Of a stretch of 34,188 bases of DNA, positions 23,859-33,171 are shown piece after piece. Under the pieces are notes generated by a model. It saw only the letters and a program-made list of their open reading frames with translations, was not told where the DNA came from and ran no database searches. Origin of the DNA: an uncultured Lachnospiraceae bacterium (GTDB lineage: Bacteria > Bacillota > Clostridia > Lachnospirales > Lachnospiraceae); NCBI GenBank assembly GCA_947174505.1, contig CAMWJF010000045.1:1-34188 (forward strand), written 5' to 3'. The number at the start of each line of letters is the position of its first letter. The first letter of the stretch is position 1. The position numbers were made by a program, and so were the translations under genes.

Positions 23859-26555
23859 ATGAGCAGAGAACTTGCGAAAACCTACGATCCGAAAGGCATC
23901 GAGGACAGATTATATCAGAAATGGCTGGACAAGAAATATTTTCATGCGGAGGTGGACAGGAGCAAAACCCCCTTCACCATCGTGATTCCGCCGCCGAATA
24001 TCACGGGGCAGCTCCACATGGGACATGCGCTGGACAATACCATGCAGGATATTCTGATCCGCTACAAGAGGATGCAGGGCTACAATGCCCTCTGGCAGCC
24101 GGGGACAGACCACGCGTCCATTGCCACCGAAGTAAAGATTATCGAGAAGCTGAAAGAGGAGGGCATCGACAAGAACGATCTGGGCAGAGAAGGCTTTCTT
24201 GAGCGGGCATGGGACTGGAAGAAGGAGTATGGCGGACGTATCGTTTCCCAGCTGAAAAAGCTCGGTTCCTCCTGCGACTGGGACAGGGAACGGTTCACCA
24301 TGGACGAGGGCTGTAACAGGGCGGTCACGGAAGTATTCTGCAAGATGCATGAGAAAGGCTGGATCTACAAGGGCAGCCGCATCATCAACTGGTGTCCTGT
24401 GTGCAACACCTCCATCTCTGACGCGGAAGTGGAGTACGAGGAGCAGAACGGGCATTTCTGGCATATCAAGTATCCGTTGGTTGACCCGGATGGTCAGCCG
24501 AGCAGGACAGAGTTTCTTGAGTTTGCGACCACCCGCCCGGAGACGATGCTGGGCGACACGGCTGTGGCGGTGAACCCGAACGATGGGAGATATACTTATT
24601 TAAAGGGAAGACAGGTATGGCTGCCCATCGTGAATAAGGCGATTCCTGTGGTGGAGGACGAGTATGTGGATATGGAGTTCGGGACAGGCGTGGTGAAGAT
24701 TACACCCGCCCATGACCCCAATGACTTCGAAGTGGGCAAACGCCATAATCTGCCGGAAGTAAATATCATGAACGACGACGCCACCATCAATGCAAACGGC
24801 GGCAAATATGAGGGGCTGGACCGTTATGAGGCGAGAAAGCAGATTGTGGAGGAGCTGGAAAAAGAGGGGCTTCTTGTGCGGATTGAGGACTACTCCCACA
24901 ACGTAGGCACCCATGACCGCTGCCACACGACCATCGAGCCCATGATCAAGCAGCAGTGGTTTGTGAAGATGGACGAGCTGATCAAGCCTGCCGTGGAAGC
25001 GGTGAAGAAGGGCGAGATCAAACTGATTCCCGAGCGCATGGACAAGATCTATTTTAACTGGACGGACAATATCCGCGACTGGTGTATCAGCCGCCAGCTC
25101 TGGTGGGGACACCGCATTCCGGCTTACTACTGTGACAAGTGCGGGGAGATAGTGGTGGCAAAGGAAGCGCCGTCTGTGTGCCCGAAGTGCGGGGAAACCC
25201 ATTTCACGCAGGATCCCGATACGCTGGATACTTGGTTTTCCTCGGCGCTGTGGCCCTTTTCCACGCTGGGGTGGCCGGAGAAGACGGAGGATCTGGATTA
25301 TTTTTATCCAACCGACGTGCTGGTGACGGGTTATGATATTATTTTCTTCTGGGTTATCCGTATGGTATTTTCGGGCTATGAGCAGATGGGGGAGAAGCCC
25401 TTTAAGACGGTGCTCTTCCACGGCCTTGTGCGGGATTCCCAGGGGCGGAAGATGAGTAAGTCTCTTGGCAATGGCATTGACCCGCTGGAGATTATCGACC
25501 AGTACGGCGCGGATGCGCTGCGGCTTACGCTGATTACAGGCAATGCGCCCGGCAACGACATGCGTTTCTACTATGAAAGAGTGGAGGCAAGCCGGAACTT
25601 TGCCAATAAGGTCTGGAACGCGTCCCGTTTCATTATGATGAATATGGATCAGGAGGAGGAGAAAACCGGGAAGCGCGGCTGGGAGACTTCCTATGAGGAG
25701 ATCAAAGACAGCCTGTATCCGGTGGACAAGTGGATTCTCTCCAAACTGAATACCCTTGTGAGGGACGTGACGGACAATATGGACAGCTTCGAGCTGGGTA
25801 TTGCGGTGCAGAAGGTGTACGACTTTATCTGGGACGAGTTTTGCGACTGGTATATCGAGATGGTGAAGCCCCGTCTTTACAGCACGGAGGCAGGGGAGGA
25901 AGAAGGAAAGCGGGCGGCGCTGTGGACATTGCAGAATGTGCTGATCGATGCCCTTAAGCTCCTGCATCCTTATATGCCTTTCATCACGGAGGAGATTTTC
26001 TGCACGCTGCAGACAAAGGAGGAATCCATCATGGTTTCCGAATGGCCTCTTTTCCGGGAGGACAGACAGTATACGAAGGAGGAGAATGCCATCGGACTGA
26101 TGAAGGAGGCGGTGCGCGGCATCCGCAATGTGAGGACGGAGATGAATGTGGCGCCGGGTAAAAAGGCGGCCGTGTATGTGGTCAGTGAAAAGGAGGATGT
26201 GCGCGGGATCTTCGAGGAGGGCAGGCAGTTCTTCATGGCTCTGGCGGCGGCGTCCGAGCTGACCGTGCAGGCGGACAAGAGCGGTATTGACGACAGCGCC
26301 GTGTCCGTGGTGATCCCGAACGCGACAGTTTATATTCCGTTCGAGGAGCTGGTGGATATCGCGCAGGAGATCGAGCGCCTGAAGAAAGAGCAGAAGCGGC
26401 TGGAAGGAGAACTTGCCAGAGTGCAGGGGATGCTCGGCAACGAGAAATTCATGTCCAAAGCGCCTAAACAGAAGGTGGATGAGGAGCGCGCAAAGCTGGA
26501 AAAATATGCGCAGATGAAAGCACAGGTGGAGGAGCGGCTTGCACAGCTTAGTTAA
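23859..26555 (+). CDS. valS: Valyl-tRNA synthetase
   Basis: An 898-residue class I aminoacyl-tRNA synthetase that charges tRNA-Val. The start at ATG 23859 has AAGGAGG at 23847-23853; the in-frame extension to 23775 is only repeat sequence. The HIGH motif appears as HMGH at 53-56 in [18 protein letters not shown] is at 531-535. The connective polypeptide editing region lies between them. A four-cysteine zinc-binding segment reads CDKCGEIV then CPKCGETH. The anticodon-binding helical domain is followed by the C-terminal coiled-coil arm ([20 protein letters not shown]) typical of ValRS. Length matches bacterial ValRS. The T-box upstream confirms the amino acid. Confidence 0.98.
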   Translation: MSRELAKTYDPKGIEDRLYQKWLDKKYFHAEVDRSKTPFTIVIPPPNITGQLHMGHALDNTMQDILIRYKRMQGYNALWQPGTDHASIATEVKIIEKLKEEGIDKNDLGREGFLERAWDWKKEYGGRIVSQLKKLGSSCDWDRERFTMDEGCNRAVTEVFCKMHEKGWIYKGSRIINWCPVCNTSISDAEVEYEEQNGHFWHIKYPLVDPDGQPSRTEFLEFATTRPETMLGDTAVAVNPNDGRYTYLKGRQVWLPIVNKAIPVVEDEYVDMEFGTGVVKITPAHDPNDFEVGKRHNLPEVNIMNDDATINANGGKYEGLDRYEARKQIVEELEKEGLLVRIEDYSHNVGTHDRCHTTIEPMIKQQWFVKMDELIKPAVEAVKKGEIKLIPERMDKIYFNWTDNIRDWCISRQLWWGHRIPAYYCDKCGEIVVAKEAPSVCPKCGETHFTQDPDTLDTWFSSALWPFSTLGWPEKTEDLDYFYPTDVLVTGYDIIFFWVIRMVFSGYEQMGEKPFKTVLFHGLVRDSQGRKMSKSLGNGIDPLEIIDQYGADALRLTLITGNAPGNDMRFYYERVEASRNFANKVWNASRFIMMNMDQEEEKTGKRGWETSYEEIKDSLYPVDKWILSKLNTLVRDVTDNMDSFELGIAVQKVYDFIWDEFCDWYIEMVKPRLYSTEAGEEEGKRAALWTLQNVLIDALKLLHPYMPFITEEIFCTLQTKEESIMVSEWPLFREDRQYTKEENAIGLMKEAVRGIRNVRTEMNVAPGKKAAVYVVSEKEDVRGIFEEGRQFFMALAAASELTVQADKSGIDDSAVSVVIPNATVYIPFEELVDIAQEIERLKKEQKRLEGELARVQGMLGNEKFMSKAPKQKVDEERAKLEKYAQMKAQVEERLAQLS

Positions 26556-26673
26556 AAAATTTCTATATTACCACTGGAAAAGTAAGGCGATATGGTGTAA
26601 AGTTATAGTTAAGAAGAGTAATTTGGGAATATATGACGTGCGTGTCATAAGATAAAGGAAGGAGGTGAGTCAC

Positions 26674-28269
26674 GTGGCTGAGGTAAATCTGTCATCGGAA
26701 CAGCTTAATAAACTGAAAGCGGCAATGGCCAGAGCCAAGGGAATGGATCCTCAGGCGCCGCAACAGCCGGCAGCATCGCAGCAGACGGCTGCCGCGCAAT
26801 CGGCAGCGGCGGCAGGAAAAGCCAAGAGTGAACCCGAAGGCGCAGCAGAGACGGCTGTGGCAGTTGAGTCGAGAATACCGCCTACAGAGTCGAAGCTGGC
26901 AGAGGGCACTTATCTGCGGATAGATGAGGACGAGATGGCGGCGTGGCTTTACCTTGCACCACCGGCAGAGGGTCAGACTTATGCGAAGCGTGATCTGGAG
27001 GACTATCTGGAGTTAAACGGTGTGGTAAAAGGGTATCACAGCTCCAACCTGTCGGCCATGGTTAAGAAAAAAGTGTATGACAGGGAGATTCTGGTAGCCA
27101 GGGGGGCGGAGAAGAAGCCTGGGACGGACGGTTATTTTGAGTATCTTTTTGCACCGGAGGAACACTGCGGACCTAAGGTGAAAGAGGACGGTTCGGTAGA
27201 TTATTCCAGTATGAGCGCCCTGCAGAACGTGAAAAAAGGCGATAAGGTAGCGATCTATCACTACGCGGTACAGGGTGAGAACGGCTATACGGTTGTAGGC
27301 GGCGAGATGAAGGCCGATCCCGTGAGGGACCTGCCTCCCATGAGGGGTAAGGGAATCACAAGGGAAAACGGCGTTTATTATGCCCAGAGCGACGGTAAGA
27401 TCGAAGTCAAGGACGGAAAGATCGACATTCAGAACGTGCATGAGATCATGGGTGATGTGGATGCGATCATCGGTAAAGTAGAGTTTTTCGGAGATATCAT
27501 TATCAACGGCAATGTGGAGGGCGGCATCGTCATCCGTGCCGGACGAAATATTGAGGTTCACGGGACCACGGGCGCAGCTTCACTGTTTGCCGGCGGCGAT
27601 GTGATGCTTACGCGGGGTATACAGGGCGGCGGCAAGATATCTGCAAGGGGAAATGTCTATGCGGAATTTATTGAGAACACCACGGTAGACGCCGGCGGAC
27701 TGGTGCAGGCCAATGTGATACTGAATGCGAAAATAACGGCAAAGGATAAAGTGATTGCCATTGGCAAGAGGGGTGCGATTATCGGCGGCTACACCCATGC
27801 GCTCAGGTGCATTGAAGCGATGACAGCCGGAAATGATGTAGAGCTTAAGACAGTTCTGCACAGCGGCTATGAGCCGGAGTCTTTTGACAAGCTTCTGGAG
27901 GCGAGACGCAGGGAGGCGGAGCTCAAGGAGAAGCTTTCCAAGCTGGTGGACACCATGACGGAGGCGCTGCGCGACAAACGTATGCGGGGTGCGGGTACCG
28001 CCAAGAGCACGGAGGCCAGTCTCCTGGAGTGGAACCATCTGAAGGACGAATACTTTGTAGAGCTGGATAAGGTGGGACATGAGAGGGAAGAGCTGGAAAC
28101 TACTATGGAGGTGGGCAAGGATTCCTACATCAAGGTGGACGGGAATATCTACCGCAATGTGGCTGTTGGCATCAATGCCGAGCAGATGACGCTTGACCGC
28201 AACACCTGTTTTATGAAGTATGCCGCCGAGAGGGGCGTGATCGAGGGAACGGTGATTGTGCACAACTGA
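26674..28269 (+). CDS. FapA (DUF342) family protein
   Basis: A 531-residue protein. GTG 26674 is chosen because GGAGG lies 8-9 bases before it; the GTG at 26665 overlaps that site. After a short helical N-terminus (LSSEQLNKLKAAMARAKG), an Ala/Gln-rich low-complexity stretch runs to about residue 65. The middle region (YLRIDEDEMAAWLYLAPPAEG, YHYAVQGENGYTVVGGEMKAD) and the long right-handed beta-helix core (ISARGNVYAEFIENTTVDAG, AIGKRGAIIGGYTHALRC) are typical of FapA/DUF342. A coiled coil (LLEARRREAELKEKLSKL) follows. Members occur near flagellar or polar-assembly genes in some bacteria; no motility genes are seen here, so the role is open. The leader of about 115 bases shows no clear promoter. 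Confidence 0.9.
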   Translation: MAEVNLSSEQLNKLKAAMARAKGMDPQAPQQPAASQQTAAAQSAAAAGKAKSEPEGAAETAVAVESRIPPTESKLAEGTYLRIDEDEMAAWLYLAPPAEGQTYAKRDLEDYLELNGVVKGYHSSNLSAMVKKKVYDREILVARGAEKKPGTDGYFEYLFAPEEHCGPKVKEDGSVDYSSMSALQNVKKGDKVAIYHYAVQGENGYTVVGGEMKADPVRDLPPMRGKGITRENGVYYAQSDGKIEVKDGKIDIQNVHEIMGDVDAIIGKVEFFGDIIINGNVEGGIVIRAGRNIEVHGTTGAASLFAGGDVMLTRGIQGGGKISARGNVYAEFIENTTVDAGGLVQANVILNAKITAKDKVIAIGKRGAIIGGYTHALRCIEAMTAGNDVELKTVLHSGYEPESFDKLLEARRREAELKEKLSKLVDTMTEALRDKRMRGAGTAKSTEASLLEWNHLKDEYFVELDKVGHEREELETTMEVGKDSYIKVDGNIYRNVAVGINAEQMTLDRNTCFMKYAAERGVIEGTVIVHN

Positions 28270-28295
28270 TTCTGACGGGAAACCACGGAGATAAA

Positions 28296-29603
28296 ATGGA
28301 AGAAACCTTTGAGACTTATGGGGCGGCGGTGAATTATATCAACGCCACCCCTAAATTTACCACAAAAAACAGCATGGAGGATACCGCGCGTTTCTGGGAA
28401 CGCCTGGGGTATCCGGCGAAGAACAGTAAGATTTTACACATAGCAGGCACAAACGGAAAAGGCTCCGTTTGTGCTTATTTGTGCTCCGTACTGCGAAATG
28501 CGGGTATTTCCTGCGGGATGTTTACGTCCCCGCATCTGGTGAGCATGAGGGAGCGGTTTGTCATAAACGGGAATATGGTGTCTGAGGAGGACTTCCTGGA
28601 GGCATTCCGCGTGGTGATGGGTGAGGTGAAGCGCCTTGCCACGGCTTATCATCCTACTTTTTTCGAGCTGCTGTTTTTTATGGCCATGGTGCTGTTTGAG
28701 AAACACGGCGTGGAGTACGTGGTGTTGGAGACGGGGCTTGGCGGCCGGCTTGACGCCACCAATGTGGTGGAGGAGAAAAAGCTGTGTGTTATAACATCCA
28801 TCGGCTATGACCACATGGAGTATCTGGGGGATACGCTGCCGCTCATCGCCGGGGAAAAGGCGGGGATCATGCGGCCCGGCGTGCCGGTGGTATACCCGGA
28901 CAGGCAGGAGGACGTGACCCGTGTCATAGAAGCGTGCGCGGCGAAAATCGGGGCGGAAACCTTTCCCGTAGGGAAAACTGCGATAAAAGAAATAAAGATT
29001 AGGCATAAAACGATTGATTTTTCTCTTCATTTACACTATTATGATTATATTGGTTTTACTGTGTCCACTTCTGCACTTTATCAGGTGGAAAACGCATCGC
29101 TCGCCGCAAGAGCCATAGCGCTTCTGAAGGAGGAGCGGGTCACGAATTCCGCTCTGCGGGACGGGATCAGGGCAACGGTCTGGGAGGGCAGAATGGAGGA
29201 AATCCTGCCGTCGGTATATCTGGACGGTGCGCACAATGCGGACGGGATTCTGGCTTTCCTGGAGACGGTAAAACGGCATACATGTATCGGAAGAAGGGTT
29301 CTTCTCTACTCTACGGTGCGGGACAAGCAGTACAGCCGTGTGGCGGCGCTGCTTGCGCAGTCGGGGCTTTTCGACGAAATATGCCTCGTGCCCCTGCAGG
29401 GAGAACGTGCGCTTCCGCTTACAGAGCTTACGGATTCTTTCAGACAATATACCGGATTTGACAGAAAAACTTTTGAGACGCTGGGTGCGGCGCTGTCTGA
29501 GCTGCTTACACATAAAAACGACGGGGACGAGGTGTATATTGTCGGTTCATTATATTTGGCGGGCGAAGTAAAAGCCCTTTTGAGGAGATTTTACAATGAT
29601 TAA
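28296..29603 (+). CDS. folC: Folylpolyglutamate synthase / dihydrofolate synthase
   Basis: A 435-residue Mur-ligase-family enzyme that adds glutamate to folates, and often also converts dihydropteroate to dihydrofolate. The ATP-binding loop GTNGKGS is at 51-57, followed by FTSPHLVSMRERF, the folate/Mg motif. ETGLGGRLDATNVV, SIGYDHMEYLG and GEKAGIMRPGVPVV are family blocks, and YLDGAHNADG begins the C-terminal ligase domain. Length is usual. It begins 27 bases after the fapA-like gene with GGAG upstream, and its last codons overlap the next small gene by 8 bases, so it lies in a tight operon. Confidence 0.96.
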   Translation: MEETFETYGAAVNYINATPKFTTKNSMEDTARFWERLGYPAKNSKILHIAGTNGKGSVCAYLCSVLRNAGISCGMFTSPHLVSMRERFVINGNMVSEEDFLEAFRVVMGEVKRLATAYHPTFFELLFFMAMVLFEKHGVEYVVLETGLGGRLDATNVVEEKKLCVITSIGYDHMEYLGDTLPLIAGEKAGIMRPGVPVVYPDRQEDVTRVIEACAAKIGAETFPVGKTAIKEIKIRHKTIDFSLHLHYYDYIGFTVSTSALYQVENASLAARAIALLKEERVTNSALRDGIRATVWEGRMEEILPSVYLDGAHNADGILAFLETVKRHTCIGRRVLLYSTVRDKQYSRVAALLAQSGLFDEICLVPLQGERALPLTELTDSFRQYTGFDRKTFETLGAALSELLTHKNDGDEVYIVGSLYLAGEVKALLRRFYND

Positions 29604-29742
29604 TTTTGAAGAGGAGCTGAAAAAGTTCCACCCCAGTCTGGAAGTGGAGGACGCGGAGGAAGCGATTTATAATCAGGATCTGACGGATATGGCGGATCTG
29701 ATGGTGAAAATCATTAAGGAATCGAAGAAAGCAGGAGAATAG
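29596..29742 (+). CDS. Small acidic protein of 48 residues, unknown function
   Basis: A short frame starting at ATG 29596, overlapping the folC stop by 8 bases, with GAGGAG at 29582-29587. It encodes 48 residues beginning MINFEEELKKFHPSLEVEDA and ending IIKESKKAGE. The sequence is acidic, lacks membrane segments and should be helical (AEEAIYNQDLTDMADLMVKI). The coupled start, good ribosome binding site and placement between folC and the zinc-ribbon gene support a real gene. The family is not recognised; an adaptor peptide for one of its neighbours is possible but untested. Confidence 0.75.
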   Translation: MINFEEELKKFHPSLEVEDAEEAIYNQDLTDMADLMVKIIKESKKAGE

Positions 29743-29755
29743 GGGATTGGCATAG

Positions 29756-31177
29756 ATGAATTGTTATCAGTGTGGCTGTACGCTCTCTGAACATGATTTT
29801 TGCACGAACTGCGGTGCCGATGTAGCCCTTTATAAGAGGATCATATATATCTCCAACCGTTTTTATAACGACGGACTGGAGCGGGCCGGCGTCAGGGACC
29901 TGACGGGTGCAATTACGAGTTTGCGGCAGAGCCTAAAATTTGACAAGAATAATGTGGAGGCCAGAAATCTTCTCGGTCTGGTTTACTTTGAGACCGGCGA
30001 AGTGGTGGCGGCTTTAAGCGAGTGGGTTATCAGTAAGAACATGCGTCCGAAAAAGAATATTGCGGACGATTATATCAGTATGATCCAGACGAACCAGAAC
30101 CGTCTGGATACTATCAATCAGACGATCAAGAAATATAATCAGGCGCTCACTTACTGCAATCAGGACAGCCTTGACCTGGCGGTGATCCAGTTGAAGAAGG
30201 TGCTGTCCCTGAACCCGAAATTTATCCGCGCGCACCAGCTCCTTGCGCTTTTGTATATCAACAACGAGGAGTGGGAGCGGGCAAAGAGAGAGCTGAGTAA
30301 ATGTCTGGAGATTGACACGAACAATACGGCGACGCTCCGGTACCTGAAGGAAGTGGACGAGATGCTGCTTCCAGAGGAAGGCGTTAAGAGTTCTCCGAAG
30401 AAAAAGAAATCGGAAGGGGTCGTCAAGTATCAGAGCGGTAATGAAACGATTATCCAGCCGGTTAATATAAAGGAGGGCAGAGGCGTTACCTCCCTGCTGA
30501 ATCTGGGAATCGGACTGGCTATCGGTATCGCCATCGCCTTCTTCCTGATCCTGCCGGCCAGGATACAGACAGCCAGGGCGGGCATAGATGAGGAGCTGCG
30601 CAAGGTCAGCGAGCAGTCCGACGCCAAGACAGCCACCATAGATGAACTGCAGCAGCAGCTTGGGGAGCTTCAGCAGCAGAATGAGACGCTGCAGCAGGAT
30701 CTGACGGCGTATATGGGGAAGGACGGCACGCTGCAGTCCGTGGAAAGTCTGATGAAAGCGGCAGGCGCATACCTGACGAACCCGGAGAACATCACTGAGG
30801 TGGCGGACTATCTGACGGAGATAGAGGAAGAGCGGGCCCAGGAGGAAGAACATGAAAGCTCGGAAGCATTCGACGCGCTTTACAATACCCTGTATGCCCT
30901 GATCGGGCCGCAGATCGCAAAGTCCTATGACGAGGACGGCCATGCGGCGTTCTGGGCGGGAAATTATGAGGAAGCCATTCCGAATCTGGCAAAGGCATAT
31001 CAGTATGATGCGACAAACGGGCAGGCGCTCTTTGATCTGGCGAACTCTTACAACCGTCTGGGCGAAAAGCAGAAAGCGAAGGAGCTCTACCAGCAGGTGA
31101 TCGAGCTGTTCCCCAATACGGAGAAGGCCGACAAATCTGCGGGGTTCCTGGCAGAGATAGAGGGCGCTGGGGAGTAA
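29756..31177 (+). CDS. Zinc-ribbon, TPR and coiled-coil membrane protein
   Basis: A 473-residue protein. The first 21 residues are a zinc ribbon (CYQCGCTLSEHDFCTNCG, four cysteines as CxxC pairs). TPR repeats fill about residues 30-205 (ARNLLGLVYFETGEVVAALSEW, AVIQLKKVLSLNPKFIRAHQ, AKRELSKCLEIDTNN). A single membrane helix (LLNLGIGLAIGIAIAFFLILP) lies near residue 250 and is followed by a Gln-rich coiled coil (TIDELQQQLGELQQQNETLQ). More TPR units close the protein (NYEEAIPNLAKAYQYDATNG, AKELYQQVIELFP). It probably scaffolds a complex on both sides of the membrane. It follows the small gene by 13 bases. The partner and role are unknown. Confidence 0.85.
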   Translation: MNCYQCGCTLSEHDFCTNCGADVALYKRIIYISNRFYNDGLERAGVRDLTGAITSLRQSLKFDKNNVEARNLLGLVYFETGEVVAALSEWVISKNMRPKKNIADDYISMIQTNQNRLDTINQTIKKYNQALTYCNQDSLDLAVIQLKKVLSLNPKFIRAHQLLALLYINNEEWERAKRELSKCLEIDTNNTATLRYLKEVDEMLLPEEGVKSSPKKKKSEGVVKYQSGNETIIQPVNIKEGRGVTSLLNLGIGLAIGIAIAFFLILPARIQTARAGIDEELRKVSEQSDAKTATIDELQQQLGELQQQNETLQQDLTAYMGKDGTLQSVESLMKAAGAYLTNPENITEVADYLTEIEEERAQEEEHESSEAFDALYNTLYALIGPQIAKSYDEDGHAAFWAGNYEEAIPNLAKAYQYDATNGQALFDLANSYNRLGEKQKAKELYQQVIELFPNTEKADKSAGFLAEIEGAGE

Positions 31178-31288
31178 GCGCGTGGGATAGGATTTTCTGT
31201 AGAGGGGGTGGGAAAATGCCTGTCAGTGAGAAGAATCCCCCTGTTTTTAAAGAAGAGTGACGCGGAAAAAGAAAATGCAGGACACGAA

Positions 31289-31324
31289 AGAGAATGTGAT
31301 AAATTTGTCATGTTCTCTTTTTTT
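31289..31324 (+). terminator. Intrinsic terminator after the fapA-folC-TPR operon
   Basis: AGAGAATGTGA (31289-31299) pairs with TCATGTTCTCT (31308-31318) over 11 bp including two G-T pairs, followed by seven T at 31318-31324. The palindromic repeat copy B starts at the very next base. Confidence 0.85.
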
Positions 31325-31452
31325 GCGCGTATAAGCAGAGTCAGAAAGCGGCAGAGTCAGTCTGCATGCTTGCATGCAGGACTGGCAATGACGGTTTATG
31401 ACGAGCAACGCAAACTCGAAATGCGAAGTATTTCGAGTCTGCTTATAGGCGC
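31325..31452 (+). repeat. Palindromic repeat, copy B (directly after the operon terminator)
   Basis: A 128-bp element homologous to 23709-23834. The terminal inverted repeats are GCGCGTATAAGCAGA (31325-31339) and TCTGCTTATAGGCGC (31438-31452), 14 of 15 complementary. The internal CTCGAAATGC...GTATTTCGAG hairpin and a TGCATGC-centred hairpin are kept. Relative to copy A, TATAAG/CTTATA replaces CATAAG/CTTATG, a paired change that preserves the stem. Confidence 0.85.
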
Positions 31453-31529
31453 AACAGGGAGCAGAGCCAGTCTGTATGCCTGCAGGCGGAGCAAAGGAAA
31501 GCCATATAAGAAAAGGAGGTTTACATAAT

Positions 31530-31850
31530 ATGGACGAGGATTATAAGGTGATCGACAATTATCTGATGATAAGAATGCCGGCCGAGATTGACCATCATCA
31601 ATCAGTTGACATAAGTAAGAGGGCGGACAGATACATTGTCTCGAAGCAGGTGGGGAATGTGGTGTTTGACTTTGAGAGGACAACCTTTATGGACAGCTCG
31701 GGGGTGGGGATCATTCTGGGGCGTTATCAGAAGATTTCCTGCTTCGGGGGGAAGGTGTACGCGGTGAACGCGGGCAGCAGGATCAGACGGCTGCTTCTTC
31801 TGTCGGGGCTGGAAAATATTGTGGAGCTGGTTGAAAATGAAAGCCTTTAA
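31530..31850 (+). CDS. spoIIAA: Anti-sigma F factor antagonist SpoIIAA
   Basis: A 106-residue STAS-domain protein. When unphosphorylated it binds SpoIIAB and frees sigma F in the forespore. The phosphorylatable serine is Ser56 in FMDSSGVGIILGRY, matching Ser58 of the Bacillus protein. GELDHH of Bacillus corresponds to AEIDHH here. The start at ATG 31530 follows AAAAGGAGG; the longer frame from 31476 includes intergenic sequence. It is the first gene of the conserved spoIIAA-spoIIAB-sigF order. I could not find a sigma-H promoter; the palindromic repeat occupies most of the space upstream, and dacF, often found here, is absent. Confidence 0.95.
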   Translation: MDEDYKVIDNYLMIRMPAEIDHHQSVDISKRADRYIVSKQVGNVVFDFERTTFMDSSGVGIILGRYQKISCFGGKVYAVNAGSRIRRLLLLSGLENIVELVENESL

Positions 31851-31860
31851 CCGCTCGGTA

Positions 31861-31890
31861 TGTGTCTGCGCGCTGCTTGCCGCAAACTCG
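31861..31890 (+). repeat. 30-bp dispersed repeat, copy 2 (before spoIIAB)
   Basis: TGTGTCTGCGCGCTGCTTGC followed by CGCAAACTCG; second copy of the element at 3030-3059. Its end also shares the 13-mer GCAAACTCGAAAT (31882-31894) with the palindromic repeat copy B (31410-31422), suggesting related repeat families. Confidence 0.65.
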
Positions 31891-31923
31891 AAATTAAGGA
31901 AGAGTTAAGAAAAGGAGGAAGAT

Positions 31924-32412
31924 ATGATAGAGGTTACGGAGAAAAAGGATTACAGGCTGGTGACGAACGAGATGCGTCTGGAATTTGCGGCGGTATCGGA
32001 CAATGAAGCCTTTGCGAGAATGGCGGTGGCGGCATTTATTGCCCCTCTGAATCCTACGCTGGAAGAGCTTTCCGACGTGAAGACGGCGGTGTCGGAGGCG
32101 GTGACCAACGCGATTATACACGGCTACGGAAACAGAGGGCGCGTGACGGACCGGGTGAGGATGAACTGTGAGCTGAAGGGCAGTATTCTGGAGGTGGAAA
32201 TCATCGACAGGGGCGTGGGAATGGAGGATGTGAACCGCGCCATGGAACCGCTATTTACTACCAGACCCGAGTGGGAGCGCTCCGGCATGGGGTTTGCCTT
32301 TATGGAAGCTTTTATGGATGAGCTGGAGGTCTTTTCGGAGCCGGAGCAGGGGACAATTGTGCGTATGTATAAAAAGATCGGGCTTGGCGGCTGGATCGTC
32401 AGCGAGGAGTAG
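31924..32412 (+). CDS. spoIIAB: Anti-sigma F factor / serine kinase SpoIIAB
   Basis: A 162-residue GHKL ATPase that holds sigma F inactive and phosphorylates SpoIIAA. The N-box is SEAVTNAIIHGYGN, the G1 box DRGVGMEDV, and the lid/G2 region ERSGMGFAFMEAF. NEMRLEFAAVSDNEAFARM at the N-terminus matches the family. It is about 15 residues longer than the Bacillus protein, partly through a short C-terminal tail (GGWIVSEE). AAAGGAGG precedes ATG 31924. The 73-base gap from spoIIAA contains a short dispersed repeat (31861-31890). It is followed 3 bases later by sigF. Confidence 0.96.
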   Translation: MIEVTEKKDYRLVTNEMRLEFAAVSDNEAFARMAVAAFIAPLNPTLEELSDVKTAVSEAVTNAIIHGYGNRGRVTDRVRMNCELKGSILEVEIIDRGVGMEDVNRAMEPLFTTRPEWERSGMGFAFMEAFMDELEVFSEPEQGTIVRMYKKIGLGGWIVSEE

Positions 32413-32415
32413 CCT

Positions 32416-33171
32416 ATGGAGGAAACTGCCGTATTAATCGAACGGTCACAGGCAGGGGATAAAGAGGCGAGAGAGGTACTGATAGAGGAAAATCTGGGGC
32501 TGGTCCGTCATATAGTAAAGCGTTTTACGGGCAGGGGTTACGATGCGGAGGATCTGTTTCAGATCGGGTGTATCGGCCTGATTAAGGCGATCGACAAGTT
32601 TGACTTAAATTTCGGCGTGCGCTTTTCCACCTACGCGGTGCCCATGATCCAGGGAGAGATCAAGAGGTTTCTGCGTGACGACGGGATGGTGAAGGTGAGC
32701 CGCACACTGAAAGAAAACGGCTGGAAGATCAAGCAGGCGGCGCAGAGGCTGTCCCAGCTTTACGGCAGGGACGCGACCCTGCAGGAGCTTTCTGCGGAGA
32801 CAGAGCTTACAATAGAAGATATCGTGATGGCTCTGGATGCCAACGTGGAGGTGGAGTCCATCTACAAGTCTGTCTACCAGTCTGACGGCAATGAGATTTA
32901 TCTCGTGGATCAGGTGGTTGGGGACGGCGCAGGCTGCACAGCCGGACTGAACCGGGCAAGCGAAGATGCGGAGAAAGAAAAAATCTTAAATCATATGCTG
33001 TTAGAGCAGCTCATGGGGACACTTTCGGAGACGGAAAGGAGTCTGATTCAAATGCGCTATTTTCAGGATAAAACGCAGGTGGAGGTGGCGAAGTGCCTCG
33101 GGATCAGCCAGGTGCAGGTCAGCCGGATGGAGAAGCGGATTCTGCTGCGGCTAAGGAGAGAGGTGGGGTGA
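32416..33171 (+). CDS. sigF: Sporulation sigma factor sigma F
   Basis: A 251-residue sigma-70 family factor that directs forespore transcription. Region 2 is clear (ENLGLVRHIVKRFTGRGYDA, EDLFQIGCIGLIKAIDKFD, FSTYAVPMIQGEIKRFLRDD). Region 3 reads LKENGWKIKQAAQRLSQLYG. Region 4 has the recognition helix in TQVEVAKCLGISQVQVSRMEKR. Order and spacing with spoIIAA and spoIIAB leave little doubt between F, G and B type. The start at ATG 32416 is 3 bases after the spoIIAB stop with GAGGAG upstream. A hairpin without T-tract lies 16 bases after the stop. Confidence 0.96.
   Translation: MEETAVLIERSQAGDKEAREVLIEENLGLVRHIVKRFTGRGYDAEDLFQIGCIGLIKAIDKFDLNFGVRFSTYAVPMIQGEIKRFLRDDGMVKVSRTLKENGWKIKQAAQRLSQLYGRDATLQELSAETELTIEDIVMALDANVEVESIYKSVYQSDGNEIYLVDQVVGDGAGCTAGLNRASEDAEKEKILNHMLLEQLMGTLSETERSLIQMRYFQDKTQVEVAKCLGISQVQVSRMEKRILLRLRREVG

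Noticed and set aside
24600..25967. 455-codon minus-strand frame inside valS
   Set aside because: Antisense shadow of valS, rich in His and Arg/Leu as expected for such shadows.
26586..26593. GGCGATAT resembling a sigma-D -10 box before the fapA-like gene
   Set aside because: No TAAA-type -35 at 15-16 bp upstream, so the match is not enough to call a motility-type promoter.
31485..31520. AAAGGAAAG resembling a sigma-H -35 before spoIIAA
   Set aside because: No GAAT-type -10 at 11-12 bp; the purine run is better explained as part of the ribosome binding region.
31208..31528. 106-codon frame across the terminator and palindromic repeat
   Set aside because: It consists of terminator and repeat sequence; the peptide [16 protein letters not shown] also appears in the other repeat copy, so it reflects the repeat and not a gene.
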